Of a DNA stretch of 64,000 nucleotides, positions 37,770-50,931 are shown piece after piece. Each line of letters opens with the position of its first letter. Position 1 is the first letter of the stretch. The notes below the pieces were generated by a model, which ran no database searches, was not told the DNA's origin, and saw only the letters and a list, made by a program, of their open reading frames with translations. Made by a program: the position numbers and the translations under genes. The DNA is from Mesaphorura yosii (Eukaryota; Arthropoda; Collembola; Poduromorpha; Tullbergiidae), in the NCBI GenBank assembly GCA_009869945.1, contig WIXG01000325.1, positions 1-64,000 of the forward strand, read 5' to 3'.

Positions 37770-40100
37770 ATGACTCTAATCTGGGAAGATCTGAGCTTCC
37801 AAGCTCCAAACTCGCTCTTTGCAAAACTCACGTCTTGCTGCACTTCAGGCTGCATGCCTGGCGGGAAAATTATCAGCAAACTGAACGGAAAAATTGAGCT
37901 GGGCAAAATGGTTGCCTTACTCGGACCGTCTGGTTCGGGGAAGACTACGGTTTTGAAGTGCCTGGTTCAAGGAAGGAGCCTCCGTGGCTTCTCCGAAGGC
38001 CGGATTCTTGTGAAAGATAAAGAAATGGCTCTGACTAGCTACATTTGTCAAAAGGACATGGACCATCTCATTGTCTCGCTCACCGTGGAGGAGTCGCTCA
38101 TGTACGCGTCGCAAGTAAAAAATCCACGCAGCGCCAATCACGAGGCAATAATCAACGAGCAAATTGAGCAGCTTGGGCTGGGGAGAGTCAGGCAAAATGT
38201 GGTGGCAAAATTGTCGGGAGGGGAATGCAAGCGGCTTGTGGTTGGACTTGAGCTTACTTCCAACCCAAAACCAAACTATTTGTTTCTCGACGAACCGACA
38301 AGCGGCCTGGATAGCCTCGCCGTGCTTGAGGTAAGCAATTTCCTAGCTGCAAACACTTCAGCGTCGACCCTTCGCTAGCAGAGACTCTACAAATGTAATT
38401 CTTCTAGCTTCTGGACACGTTGTCTGCCTTGGTCTGCGACAAACCCATGGCGGTAGTCACTGTGATTCATCAACCAAGCTACGAAGCCCTGCTGAAATAC
38501 GACCAAGTCTACTTTCTATCCAAGGCTGGCAATTTCATTTATGGCGGGTCACCGGTCAAGATTCTCGAGTACATCGAAGACCACGGCTACTTTGGAATGA
38601 TTGCTCCTAAAACTAAGCTTCAAAACGAGAACCCAGCGGATATCATGATCAAGATCGCATCCGCCGCGTCTCGTGGCAGTGGCGGCACAGCAAACGAAGG
38701 CGCTGACGTTGATGTTGAGGCACATGCAAACGATCGGACTCGAAATCTGGAGAAAATCTGCGAAGCAATGGGCAACACGTACCAAGTCTCTTATCTGCTG
38801 GATCGTGTGGATCCTTCACGACTCGTGTCGGTTGAGGCCGATGGCCTGTGCAAGAATAGTGCAGGCTGCAGCCTTAAAAATCTTTGGACTATTCTCAAGC
38901 GCACGGCTCGCTCGACCATTTTGGGACAACCGGTCTTCCTGCTCGTCCGGCTTGCGCTGTACGCATTCATTGGCCTCATGCTGGCAGCGCTTCACAATCA
39001 GGAACTGGGCGCTGCTGACAGCTGCTACACGAAGGATCGACGATTCAACATGATTCGTAACGGTTCTTGCACGATGAGTGACAAGGAGCTTCTTGGACTC
39101 GAAGAGCCGTTGTCCGAACAAAATGTCAAGTTTCATTTCTTCAGCTTGCTGTTCTTGATGTTTGCTAGCTTGATGCCGACTGTTTTGTCGTACTCGTCTG
39201 AAATTAAGGTATATTTAGCTAATTTTATGGTCAATCTCGATTAATTTAAGTTGCATTTGTGTCCATTTGCAGGTTTTTCTGAACGAGCATCGCAACGGCT
39301 GGTATACAACATCGACTTACTACATTGCCAAAACGCTGACGGAGATCCCATTCCAGGTTCTCTTCCCGTTCTTCTACATTTGGTTCATTTACTGGTACAC
39401 GGGACAAATCGGGATGGAGTCCTGGCTCGACGGATTTCCTGGACGCATGAATTGGCGATACGGCATGTTTCTGTCAATTTCTATCGTGGCCTGCTTCGTG
39501 GCACAAGGACTCGGATTTCTAATCGGCATTCTTTGCATCAACTCATCCAACTCCTCCACCCTGCTCTCCTGCTCTTCCCTGATTTTCATTTTTCTCTTCT
39601 CAGGTTTCTTTGTGAAAATAGTTGAGATGGGCCCTCAAGTTCAGTGGATAACGTATTTCTCGTTTATTCGATTTTCTCTGGAGTCGCTTGTAATCCTGCT
39701 TTATGGCCAAGGGCGTTGCGGACTCATTCCAGTGCCTGGTACAAAGGAACCCACTGTCCCAACTGAACCCGCAGTGCTATACGCGTTCAATTTGCACGAC
39801 GAGGACCTGTGGCCCAATATTTATTGGCTGCTGGGACATTTGATCGTCATTCGAGTGGCTGCTTTCATCGCGCTTAAATTCCTGGCTAATCCGAAATTCT
39901 TCAATGTAAACATAAGCGCATGCGGTTGCTTCAACGTTTTCCGGAAAATTCCGCTCATTCCACGCGCTGTTAATGCATTGCCCAAAGAAACAAAGTTCCT
40001 GGTTAAACTTCTCCTGGTGTGGCTTGTTATTTTGTTTCTTGTCCTCATAGTTGTTGCGGTGATCGTGATAATGATCGTGCTCAATGAAATGCGGTGGTGA
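37770..40100 (+). CDS. ABC transporter subfamily G half-transporter
   Basis: Three exons (37770-38330, 38408-39208, 39273-40100) join to 2190 nt (729 aa). The nucleotide-binding domain comes first, as in all ABCG proteins: Walker A GPSGSGKTT (52-60), Q-loop ICQKD (92-96), signature LSGGE (148-152), Walker B LFLDE followed by PTSGLDS (171-182), and H-loop VIHQPS (about 206). The membrane domain spans about 345-725, with hydrophobic helices at LLVRLALYAFIGLMLAAL, FFSLLFLMFASLMPTVL, QVLFPFFYIWFIYWY, FLSISIVACFVAQGLGFL, SCSSLIFIFLFSGFF and LLLVWLVILFLVLIVVAVI. A loop with several Cys precedes the last helix. Half-transporters dimerise to export lipids, pigments precursors or xenobiotics. The motif VSGGE is more usual than LSGGE. 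The subtype (white/scarlet against ABCG1/4/23-like) cannot be fixed. All catalytic residues are intact. Confidence 0.9.
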
Positions 40101-42259
40101 AAGGTTTCCAACACCAAATGAGACACAATCCTTAATCCTGTTCGCCGTCCCATGAGAAAATTGTAGGAATACGAACTACACGAATTAATGAATTCATTAA
40201 TTTCATATTTCAAGTTTTACTGTCTACGCGATTAATACGATTAATATTAATTTGAAGTAAAGCCCCAGTCTCGTCTCTCAAAGCGTTGAGAAACAAAACA
40301 AGTGAGTGTGCAGCTTCAGCTGCTCGTAGTATGTAAGTCTTATTCCTTATTGCTTTTGTTCAGTAGCAATTAATCACAATTTAATACAATAAATTTTAAT
40401 TGTTCTCACAATGTTTTAAGACGAAAGTCAAAGTGTGAGGTTAGTTTTAGCAGTCGAAGTCGATCTTAATAATTTATGATGTAGATTGCCACAAAGTTGT
40501 TAAAAGGTTCATTAGGAATTAATAATTTTAAATATGTGTTAAGTACCAAGTGTTCATCCATGAAACTAAGAGCGAGGAGCTAAGAGCAAAGTCTGGCTTG
40601 CTTTGCCCTTAATTAGTATTTTATTATTCTCGTAAATTAGTAAAATTACAAAATTGAAGTATTCACTTCACAATGCAAATGGTACATCTACGATTTTGTA
40701 ACACGTGCGTACAATTTCGATATGTTTGTAGTTTTAAAACAAAAGGGTTGTACAATTTCAATAATACAATTGTGAGATCCGATTATGTAAATTTTTGCTA
40801 CAGTTTAACATTGACTTGGCCTGATTCATCTTTCTTGAAAAAAAATTAGTAAGTTATTACTGTTAATACTTTGAAACAAATACCTCGTCAGCGCCAAGCG
40901 CACAGTGTAGAATCATGAATTAACTCATATCACATATGTCTCACCTTAATATTCTTAAAATGAATGGCAACTGGGAATCATCAAGTCGCATTACGCGTTG
41001 CATAGTCACATGAGGGATTCGATTTCAGGTCCCAAAATAATCACAACGAATGCACAGAAATGAATAATTAGAATAATGCATCAAGCGTTAATTTAACTTG
41101 TCCGGAGACGCTGGACACCGTTTCCTTTCTCGCATAAAGTACAGGAAGAAGAGTGTTACTTCAGATAGTGATAGTAGGAACTCGTTGCTGGTTGTGAAAT
41201 GTAGTCGTGAATGTGTGTAAACGTATTGTGGTTAATTCATGTGCTCGAAATATATCCGGCACCTGAAATCTCAGCTTACTGTAATTGTGATTCCAATTTT
41301 GCGCCAAAGCGAACCAACGCCTCTGGTTTTGATTTTAATCCCGCGACGCGATATGGTGTGAGAATTGGACGTACGTCAAGTTAGGTGATTTACCATCATT
41401 CATTGATGTGCCATCATAAAACAGCGTTATTAATCTTCGTCGTCAAATTAATCGTGCGCGTGCGATGATTAAGTGTGTGCACATGTCCGGTTGCTGTCTC
41501 GTCGCTGATTCTGTTCTACGCTTCTCATTCTCGAGGCGCGTCCGTTCCGCCGCCGCAACAGCAGCCAATTACTCGCATGCAAGAGGCCAATAAGCGTGTC
41601 AAGCGTAAAGCGTAATCGTAATAGCGAAGCAATAAGGAATTGGTCGGTCGATACGATGAGCTGTGGTCTTATATAATTCTGAGGCGATTATTTAATACTT
41701 TGGAAAGCGGCAGACGCATTATATCATTGCAGTTATCAGATTGTACGGTAACGCCAAAGCGTACGCGTACGCTTAAATATGCAAATAGTCGCATCGCAAA
41801 CGCACACTCGGGAATGGAAGAAAGAAGAAATCGTGTGAATGAGACTCCGTTTTATCTCAATGAGGGCGACTGACACCAATTGGGGGCATTCTTCGTGCTC
41901 GGCTCTGAGTTTAAAGTTTAACTTTGGCGTGGCGTGCCTCGCATATCAACAAGGAAAGGAAAAGGACAGGACGATAGCGATTTGATTGGTGTGATTCTCA
42001 CGTAATTGAACAATGGACGAAAAAGCAAGGCGCAAGGCCAGTTTGGAATTTATGCTTTAATTAATCAGTAATTAAGTCCAACGCGGCGGCACGACGCACT
42101 AAATAAATGAAGTGATGATGGTTTTTTGGTTTTTCGAAATTTAATTGCTGCATTGTTTGCATACGCATGTTGCAATGTCAATTCAGTATTAACCACATAA
42201 TTACTTTGGTTTTAATTATTTGGATCACAATCGAAAATCGAATACGAGTATTGTTTCAT
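40101..42259. other. Intergenic 2.2 kb between the ABCG gene and the esterase cluster
   Basis: Both flanking genes end here. AATAAA at 40388-40393 serves the ABCG gene. A minus-strand ATTAAA near 42056-42061 may serve esterase A. The rest is AT-rich without a supported gene. Confidence 0.5.
40388..40393 (+). terminator. Polyadenylation signal of the ABCG gene
   Basis: AATAAA 288 nt after the stop codon. Confidence 0.5.
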
Positions 42260-44954
42260 TCACTGTGGAGTAGCCTGTGCAACCAATTGCGTCGAGAGAC
42301 ATGTGAGGTAAGGTTCTTCGCTGTCCCATCGTTTCTCTTTCATGAAATACAAATCGGTCAGGTTGAACTGGTCCCAGAATGTCATTCTCTCTGACACAAA
42401 CGTGACCATTTCAGGTTCATCATCGATCAGGAACCATCCAAAAGGCTTAGGGTCTGCTATGGCAAGCCATTCAGCGCCGTTGTCTGCTCCACTGGGCGTG
42501 CTATTAAAAAATACGGCATTTTATAGCATGAGTCCGGGGACCACGTATGATTAAACCTTTAACTCACCCGGTAGCAGCAAATGTGGTCCACAACTTCACG
42601 AGCATCTTGCTAAAGTTGGCGTTCTTCGATCCTTCAGGTACTGGAGGATACGGCTCATACGGGAATAAGAACTGGAGTTCGTCAGCTGAAATGCAGTAAT
42701 TAATTAAATAAAAAATTAGTAACTTAGCAGCTTGTTAATTAATTATCCTGATTCCTAGCATCTACTAACCATGTCCAGCGCCTGTGAACAAAAGAAATGA
42801 TCAAGATTTCATTAATTACGTTGGAATTCTGGAAATGTTGACTCACATTCTACAAGATTCGTCTAAGAACATACCTAAGAACTTTGAATCATCGCCCCAA
42901 ATGTCCAAAGCAGGCTGAGCGTACGTTTTGTCCGCATCTTTGTCAAAATAGTACAAATACACGTGATCGCGTCGGGTGTTGGCTGCCAGTTGATACGTCG
43001 CGAAAACATACGTCGGATGCACGAATTGCCGATCAGAGAACATATCCGTCAAATTTGGCTGCATGGATTTGTCAATGTCATTTGCCCCGAAATAGAATTC
43101 TTTGACTTCGTTTGAGATTTTTGGTGGATCCGAAGTGTGGTCAAGCAGCAAGCAAGGAATTGCGAAAGAATCCCAATTCTCGTTCAAGCACTTTGTAGCC
43201 GTTTCGTTTGCCAGAATTGCTATATGAAACGAACTTTATCAAAAACAGGTTTGGTGTCGTTGTTTAGTTGTGATAACGTACGCAGAGCTTTGAACAGTCC
43301 TTCCCCGGACACTGTTCCAAGCATCACGGGCATGGACTCTAAATTTCCAGACATCAGCATGTTTATGGGAACGTCCGGGAGAAATACGTTGCCATCATCA
43401 GACGGTGGCTCCACCGAAATTTCAAAGTTCATTAAGTACGAATTCAGAGTCAGCGTATCAGCATCCATGCTTCTAAAGCACGCAACCAATTCTGTCGTAG
43501 TCAAGTTTTCAGCGCCTGCCCCGGTGGAAGACGAAGAGGAACAGTTCATTCGCTTAGCAAGGTGGTAGGCAATTTCAACAGCATTCCGTGGAAACATGTC
43601 GGGCATTATGATGGTTCCACTTTGCACAATTGCTCGATGAACTAAACCTGGGAAATAGAATGTAAGATATGAGTTCCTGTTCCAGCGTTCATGTAACCGG
43701 GTCAGTGGCCATACCTTTGGTCATAGGTGACAGCAGATGCGCAGAAACTTCCATTGCGCCGTAAGAATTTCCGAAAAGCGTCACTTTATTCTTGTCACCA
43801 CCGAACTTAATGATGTTATCCTGAACCCATTGCAATGCCATCACTTGATCTTTCAGGCCTTGGTTTCCTCGTGCTTCCGAATCGTTCGTATTTAAGTTTC
43901 CTGAAATATTAAGAAACTAAATCTGAAAACGGGGCTCCACATTGCGTACTGCATAAATATGACGACTTTACCCCAAACACCAAGTCGGTAATGCACGGTT
44001 ATCTGAAAATGAAACCTCGTATTAAATTAGCTTGCCAATTCAAGATACTCTATGGCTAAAAATTGAGCTTACAAGGACAACGTTCTCATCCATGAAGTAA
44101 TCCGAATGATACCTTGTTCCGCTCCCAAACTGCCCGCCACCGTGAATGTAAAACATCACAGGAAAACGATTCCGTCGTTTTCCCAAATCAGAATAGTTCT
44201 AGAACAAATCGCGAAAGGAGAAATGTTAAGATAAAGTCCGAATTCTAAACTCTTGCTTGACATTTATGCAAATAGCTGGTACTTTTGGTGTGTAAATATT
44301 CAGGTACAAGCAGTCCTCAGAGCCAATGGTCACCACCTCTGGATTGTACTTATCCCTTTGGATGCATTCGGGTTTCAATTCGGTGGCGTTCAAGATTCCT
44401 TCCCATGGTTCAATTTCAACGGGCAACTTTAAAAGATTTGGTAGAACAAACGGATACAAGTTCCTCTATGCCAGTTTCATTTCTTGACAATTTGAATCTG
44501 ATCTTACATCAAATCGAAGCGAGCCCAGTGGAGGTTGCGCGTACGGCACTCCAAGAAATGCCAAGACGTCACGGCCTGCACGTGACTTTAAGTAAGTTCC
44601 GCGTAATTGTCCCGAATTCACTGTGACAAGAATGTCTTCTTTGGGCTTTTGACTTGGGTCTTCTGCTTCTGCCTGAAGAATTGGAGTCGGAGCCGCGGCT
44701 CCAAGTCGTCTCAGGAGAGTGTCATTGGAGCTGCTGTTATTGCTATTGCTGCTGTTTCCGTCAGCATTTGAATCTGGAATTATTTGGTCGTCCGGAATGG
44801 AAGGAACTATGGTTGGCGCCGTGTGCACTATCAAAACTACACCAACTGTGATTAAAGCTGCAATGCCAAGTCCAACCAGGGCATAATTCAGTAGTTTCTT
44901 CTGCCCTCTCCTTGGAACCGGCTCAATTGGCTCGTAACTGTTTCTTGAGAACAT
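42260..44954 (-). CDS. Carboxylesterase A, type II membrane-anchored
   Basis: Ten minus-strand exons join to 2016 nt (671 aa): 44508-44954, 44283-44426, 44073-44198, 43972-44002, 43715-43900, 43282-43647, 42875-43219, 42770-42781, 42568-42685, 42260-42500. A 20-residue cytosolic tail and one hydrophobic helix (about 21-44, [20 protein letters not shown]) act as a signal anchor, followed by a Ser/Asn-rich stalk with N-glycosylation sites. The alpha/beta-hydrolase domain starts near residue 110: [34 protein letters not shown], oxyanion loop YIHGGG, nucleophile in FGNSYGA (S295), acid in VSGEGL (E427), and His in AGH (H552). The triad is complete. Exon 8 has 12 nt and encodes AGH. The C-terminal 30 residues extend beyond its paralogues. 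Substrate unknown: detoxification, pheromone or lipid ester hydrolysis are all possible. Confidence 0.88.
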
Positions 44955-45429
44955 ATTCGAATCGGAGATTAATTATTACGTCGATTCTAGATTCTTAACT
45001 CTTTAAAGCACTGATATTCTTACAAATTACATTACAGCGACTACGATTTAAAATGTATATCAAAAGTACACCAGTTTTGCAAGTGAAGTGCATACCCTGA
45101 TATTATTTGTGCTCTTCGATTGAATACGTCGCGTCACGAGCTCACACTTGTGTTCTTATCAGTTAACTGGATAAATACGACACGCGCCCGCTAAGTTACG
45201 ACTGCAAGTCACGCATTCATATGTCATATCAGCGGAAGACAAACAGAAGTCACGCGAGAGGCGAGGACGGACTTATTGTGCTGTTGCTTGTTTGTCTACG
45301 TGCGATGTACGATGGACTTGACACATTATCACTTTACTATGAATTAAGCTCAAAAGGACTGTACTGCTTATAACTTAAATAATGAATACGAAATTATGGT
45401 AATTAAGGGCCTCAGCATGAAACGTGTCT
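44955..45429. other. Intergenic between esterases A and B
   Basis: 475 bp holding the upstream region of A and the 3' flank of B. No gene or clear polyadenylation signal for B was found. Confidence 0.4.
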
Positions 45430-47881
45430 TCATAAGTAAAGATCGGACAAATCCAGCGAGTCCCAAAAGTCCATTCTTTCCACGAGTCCGTTCTTGTTTG
45501 TGATCATCCTCGGATCCGTGTCCAACTCGTACCAGCTGTACGGCTTCTGATTAATCGGAGTCCATTCCGTATTATTGCCGGTGTCAGGAACTCTGAACAA
45601 AACTTGATTTTAAAGCCTTCAAAATGGCTGCAAGAATATGCGCTGAAAAAAATCGTACCCCGTATCTGCGAATGATGCCCAAAGGTGAACCATGGCCTTT
45701 GAAAAATTGGCGTCTTTATGATCCAGCGAAATGTACGGGAAGGTTCCGTAAGGGAACAGAAACTGCAAGTCGTCGGCGTGCTCAACGCCTGAAATAAGAC
45801 CAAAACAGTTCGAAGAACATCTTCCTGAAGTGCGGTGGTTATAGGAATGCACTTACCCATATTGTAATCAGTTTGAAATTGATCTACGATCATCTTTATG
45901 TAACTGGTGTCCACCGGATAATTAAATTGATACAGATAAACGTTGTTCGGATTTTCAGTACGTCTTCGTCCGCGTCCACTTCCACTGGCATTGGCACGGC
46001 CTCCTCCGATTCGAGCACCTGCTGCCGCAGTCGCAGTCAAGTTATTCCCCTGCACCTGAAAAGTGGCCACAACCGTAGCTGGATGGACAAACGACCGATC
46101 GGAGAACATGTGCGTCAAATTCCGCTCTGTCGCATTAGAGATTTCTCTAGGGCCAATGTAAAAGTCGTGGATTGCAGTCGCCAGTGTTTCGGGATCCTTC
46201 GCTGAACTCAGCTGAAGTTCCTGAATTAGCAAGGATTTCCAGTTGGTGTTGTGTTGTTCAAGCAGGTTAGGATTCGTCAAAATGACTGTAACATTTACAT
46301 GAAATGGTAGAACCAACGTATAAAACTTGACTTATTAAGTTCTTACTAAGCGACATTGCCAAATATTCTGCCGACGTGACACCCATCATGACTGGCATGG
46401 GATTTATCTTGGTTGAATTCAAAAGTTGGTTTAGTGGTGTGTCGGGTAGGAAAACTTCATCATCATTGTTAATTCCTGTCGGTTCAACTGACAGAGTGAA
46501 CAGATCTCCAACCCCGACCGATGCTTCGATTTCGATACTCCTCAGGACGATGCTCTCGGCGTCCACATTTTGTAGGCAATTGATCAGCTCTTCAGTGTTT
46601 GTGCTCGTTGTTGCTGTCGAGCTGTTACTGGGCGAGTCGGTGATGTCGGTGCAATTCAAAATGGAACCGAGTGCCAGTGCGTTCTCCAATGGCTTGCTTT
46701 GAAGGATATTTGGCATAATGGCGGATCCACTTTGCAAGATTGCACGATGAAACAAACCTGTTCAAGTTCGAATGCAGAAAGCGATTCTATTTCAGTTTAC
46801 CAGGTTCAAGTTACTGCTCGCAAACCTTTGCTCATTGGTGATATCAAGTGGGCTGAGATGCTCATAGCTCCGTAGCTCTCTCCAAACAATGCTACCTTGT
46901 TTTGATTGCCTCCAAATCTTTCAATATGGCTTTTTATCCATTTGAGCGCCATGATATTATCTTTCAAGCCTTGATTTCCCCTTGCAAACTGGTCATTTGT
47001 GTTCAAATTGCCCATAACACCCAGCCGGTAATGAAAGGTGACCAGCACGATGTCCTCATCCAGTAGATAGTCAGCGCCGTAGCGGTTGACATTGCCGGTT
47101 GGTCCTCCGCCGTGAACGTAGACCATGACTGGGAGTTGTGCTTGCCTCCTGGACCGTCTTCCATTGTTTTTGTTCAAGTCGTCGACTGTCTTTTGTGAGA
47201 AACACATAATGACGATTTCAGTCTTCGAATCAAGCAAACATATCGAGAGATTCGACGGTCTTTTTACCTTTGGCGTAAAAATATTCAAGTACAAGCAATC
47301 TTCAGAGCCAACTGTCGGTGTTGTTTCGTTGGAATTGTGCGACCACTTCTGAATGCACCAGGGTCCGAACTCGCGGGCGTCCAAGGTCCCATTCCAGGGT
47401 TCTAGCTCAACAGGAGGCTACACCATTAAACAAAATGCTATACTAGTTTAATTGTACAAAATAGAACTACTTATATCGTCTGCATTCTTACCTGAAATCT
47501 CAATTTTCCCAACGGTGGCTTCGAGTACGGAATTCTTAGGAACGCCAAGTAGTCGCGACCTGCTCGAGACTTCAGCCGCTTGCCCTCCACCTGGCGATCA
47601 TCAGCTAATGACACTATGACGGCTTCAGTGCCTGCGCCGTCACCGTCGCTATTCGTCCCTGTCGCTGTAAGCTTGACATTCTGGTTATTCGCAAAATTTT
47701 TGTGGTAGTACAGCAGGCCAACGCAATTTACAAGCAAGCGGCTGAGAACGAGTGTGAGTCCGACGAAAATTAGGGCGGTTAGAAAGAGCTTGGACAGACT
47801 GACGGAGCTGCGGCTGCGAGATCTGATCAGCACGTCCTTGTCCAAGTCTTCGTACGCGAATTTCGTCCGGACGTTAAACAT
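45430..47881 (-). CDS. Carboxylesterase B, type II membrane-anchored
   Basis: Seven minus-strand exons join to 2037 nt (678 aa): 47492-47881, 47268-47417, 46826-47189, 46347-46757, 45857-46285, 45659-45788, 45430-45592. The N-terminus has a cytosolic tail with YEDLDKDV (10-17), a membrane helix at about 31-52 (LFLTALIFVGLTLVLS), then the hydrolase domain: [47 protein letters not shown] (S285), TSAEYL (E432) and GVEHADD (H585). The triad is complete. Residues near 530-550 carry a Gly/Ala/Arg-rich insert (GRANASGSGRGRRRTENP) before VYLYQFNYPVD, shared in shorter form with D. The catalytic His is inside a 130-nt exon, not in a microexon. The nearest relative in the window is D. Confidence 0.88.
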
Positions 47882-48238
47882 TTTGAAAGCTGTGACACCG
47901 GAGACAAGAGAGGAAGCGCTGAAATACCATCCTCACTGTCCTCCCTCGAAATCGAAGCCCTCGATACCGGCTCGCGTAAAGTTAACTAAGCGGAATTGAC
48001 ACTGAAACAAAACAGCTAAAGAGTCATATGACTGATGTCTATTTCGAGAATTTGTGCCATCAAGTCAGGAATTACTCGCTGGTACAAACCAGAGGTTGAG
48101 CTGATAAGTGCAAAGTGCTTCCCATATCAGCTATCAGTATATTATACAAGGAAAGAGACGCATGAGAGTGAAATAGCATTTGGTTTGTTTATTCACTGCA
48201 TCATTAAACGATTTATGGTCCAGACTAGACTAACGCAT
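47882..48238. other. Intergenic between esterases B and C
   Basis: 357 bp with the 3' end of C (polyadenylation signal 48188-48193) and the promoter of B. A minus-strand TATAATA-like element near 48137 is compatible with a TATA box but lies far from the start codon. Confidence 0.4.
48188..48193 (-). terminator. Polyadenylation signal of esterase C
   Basis: AATAAA on the minus strand 46 nt past the stop codon at 48239-48241. Confidence 0.5.
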
Positions 48239-50368
48239 TCAATACAACTCCGCCATGTGGTACTGATCCCAAAAATCCATTCGGGGTCCAACAGTGTCAA
48301 TCATACCTGGCTCCTCATGGATACGGAACCATCGATACGGTTTGGGATTTGAGATCGGCTCCCAGGCAGCACCGTTATCAGCTCCAGAAGGTCTCCTTAA
48401 AATTCATTTCAAATTTCAAACAAATCGCCAGCAACAAGGCAGCGAGGCAGCTCACCCTGTGTCTGCAAATGTTGCCCATAGTTTGACGAGCATCTTGCTG
48501 AACCTCTCATCCTTGTGCCCTTCAGGAATCAGTGGAAATGGGTCGTACGGGAACATAAACTGGAGCTCATCGGCTAAAATGAGAGATTGTCACATTGTCA
48601 AGATGTGTTTGTGCAAAACACATTGGCCGGAGTTGCCTTTCTAAACTTACCATGTCCAGCTCCTGTTAAACATAAATGTCGATGGGTTAACGAAACATTA
48701 GGAAGGGATCCGAATCAATTTTAACGTATTGCACTTGGTTACCTAAAAACTTTGAGTCATCTCCCCAAATGTCCAGTACCGGCTGTGCGTACGTTTGATC
48801 CGCTTGCTTGTCAAAGTAATACAGGAAGACGTCATTGGCCAGCCCGGCATTCTTATTCGCAGCCAGCAGATAAGTCGCGAAAACATTTGCTGCGTGCACA
48901 AACGTCCGATCGGAGAACAAATCTGTGAACCCAGGCTGATCGTCACGAGTCAAATTATGCGGCCCGATATAAAAATCTTTCGCTGCATTTGCAATGTTTG
49001 CCGGGTCCAGCGCGCCGTGCAACGAGAGGGCGGCCACAGCATTGGTGACCCAGTCCTCATTAAACTTTTGTGTCTCCGATTCAATTGCGAGCGTCACTGC
49101 AAAGTAGGAGCGAAAACGAAACATTAGCCAACAGCCATGTCATCAATCGAAAATGAATACAACCTTCCGCTTACCCAGAGCCTGGTAAAGTCCTTCTCCG
49201 GAGGTTGTTCCTATCATCGCTGGCACAGGATTTATTTGACCGGTTCTCAGCAGTGTTAGCGGCTTGTCAGGCAGAAAAGCGTTCTCATCACTGTCACCGA
49301 AATCTGACTCGACAGAGAAAACAAACTGCATTTCGTGGCTTGCCAGGGACAGTTCTCCAGCGTCAAGACTTTTGAAGCACGCAATAATTTCTCGAGGAGT
49401 GAAGCCAGAGCAGTTCATCATTCTCGCCAGTTCCACCGCTGGTTCTAGCGGATTGCTTCCTTCCATCATTGTCGCCAGCACAGTACCGCTTTGAGCAATG
49501 GCTCGCTGAAATAGGCCCCTGCTCATGGGTGATAACAAGTGACCAGACACTGACATCGACCCGAACGAATTCCCGAATACCGTGACTCGGTTTTCGTCAC
49601 CTCCAAAATGCCGAATGTTGTTCTTTATCCAGCTCAGAGCCATGACTTGGTCCTTAAACCCTTGGTTGCCTCGAGCATCGGGTTCGTCTACGTTTAAGTT
49701 CCCTGAATCCATCGAGAAGAAACTCATGTCATTGTGAATTAAACCCAGGATTAGCCTGAACGGAAATGAAGTCATATAGTCTATTACCTATTACTCCAAG
49801 CCGGTAGTGAACTGTTACAAGGATGACGTCCTCGTCCATGAAATAGTCTGCCGAGTATCTTGTACCACTTCCGTAGGGTCCGCCACCATGAATGTAGAAC
49901 ATCACGGGAAGGTTCGCAGACTCGCTGGGATCCTGTAGCCAATCATTTCCCAACAAATTAATGCGACTCTCGACTATTGCGTGATTGCTTGATGATTACA
50001 GCTCTTACTTTCGGTGTGTAGATGTTGATGTACAGGCAGTCCTCGGATCCTTTCGCAACGTGCTCTGGATTGTACTTGTCTTTCTGGATACAATCGGGCT
50101 TTACTTCTGTCGCGTTGTAGGTCCCGTCCCAGGGCGCAGCTGGGATGGGAACCTGAAATCGACGATCGCCAACAGGAGGCTCCGCGTACGGTACGCCGAG
50201 AAATCCCAAGTAATCACTCCCTGCTCGTGACTTTAAGGAAACGCCCCGGAGTTGGCCTTGGGCAATTTTCACAAGGATGTCTTTTTGTTGAGGCGAGATT
50301 GATTTGGACTCTGCCATTGTCAAGCAGGAAGTAACAGCCAAAATGGCGAGCAATGAAATCCGTACCAT
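48239..50368 (-). CDS. Carboxylesterase C, secreted form
   Basis: Seven minus-strand exons join to 1674 nt (557 aa): 50009-50368, 49788-49932, 49175-49702, 48743-49096, 48651-48662, 48456-48573, 48239-48395. Unlike its neighbours it begins with a cleavable signal peptide (MVRISLLAILAVTSCLTMA) and has no membrane anchor or stalk, so the enzyme is probably secreted. The hydrolase motifs are GVSLKSRAGSDYLGFLGVPY, GSEDCLYINIYTPK, YIHGGG, FGNSFGS (S214), TSGEGL (E338) and AGH (H466). The triad is complete. Exon 5 is 12 nt and carries AGH, exactly as in A. The segment equivalent to exons 1 and 2 of A, B and D is one exon here, so an intron was lost (or not gained). The nearest relative in the window is A (shared IQ(K/R)DKYNPE and [11 protein letters not shown]). 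Confidence 0.9.
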
Positions 50369-50486
50369 TTTTGAAGGTTTTTTGGTTCTCCTTCTTAATG
50401 TGATCAATGAGACCAGAGCAGCAAGTCACATTCAACGGTCAAGCCATGAATTTCGATCCTACATGACTATTGAAAGCGTTTGTTCA

Positions 50487-50494
50487 TTTTTATA
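50487..50494 (-). promoter_or_regulatory. TATA box of esterase C
   Basis: TATAAAAA on the minus strand, about 120 nt upstream of the start codon, leaving room for a 5' UTR of about 90 nt. Confidence 0.45.
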
Positions 50495-50931
50495 CCGATT
50501 ACAGCTTGTTTTTATGGCTTATAAGCAAGTCTCTTGGCGGTCAAGATTTAATGCAGAAGCACTTGAGCAGTCAGCAGTGCGTGCATGCCCACTTTCAGAT
50601 AAAGTGCTTTGAATTGAAGGCTAAATGCGGATTTTTGTTTCAAGTGTCAACCCGTGTGATCATGAATTCAAGACGAATCAGGTTCAGAACAATACAGCAA
50701 GCATTGAAAGCGGATTACGACACATTGGCCTAATCCCACTTCGGGTTTGGCTTAACATTTAACAAGTGCCTCTTCAGTGTTCGAACTCGTGATTTAGTTT
50801 GGAGCGCATGGATTATCAGGTGAGTTCATTGGTGATTCCGGCTGGCGACCGTGACTGGGTACTCGTTGTCTGTCAAATGATCGATTGATGCGGTATGCTG
50901 TAGGAGCAAAGCGTGTAGAATTGGGCGTGAT

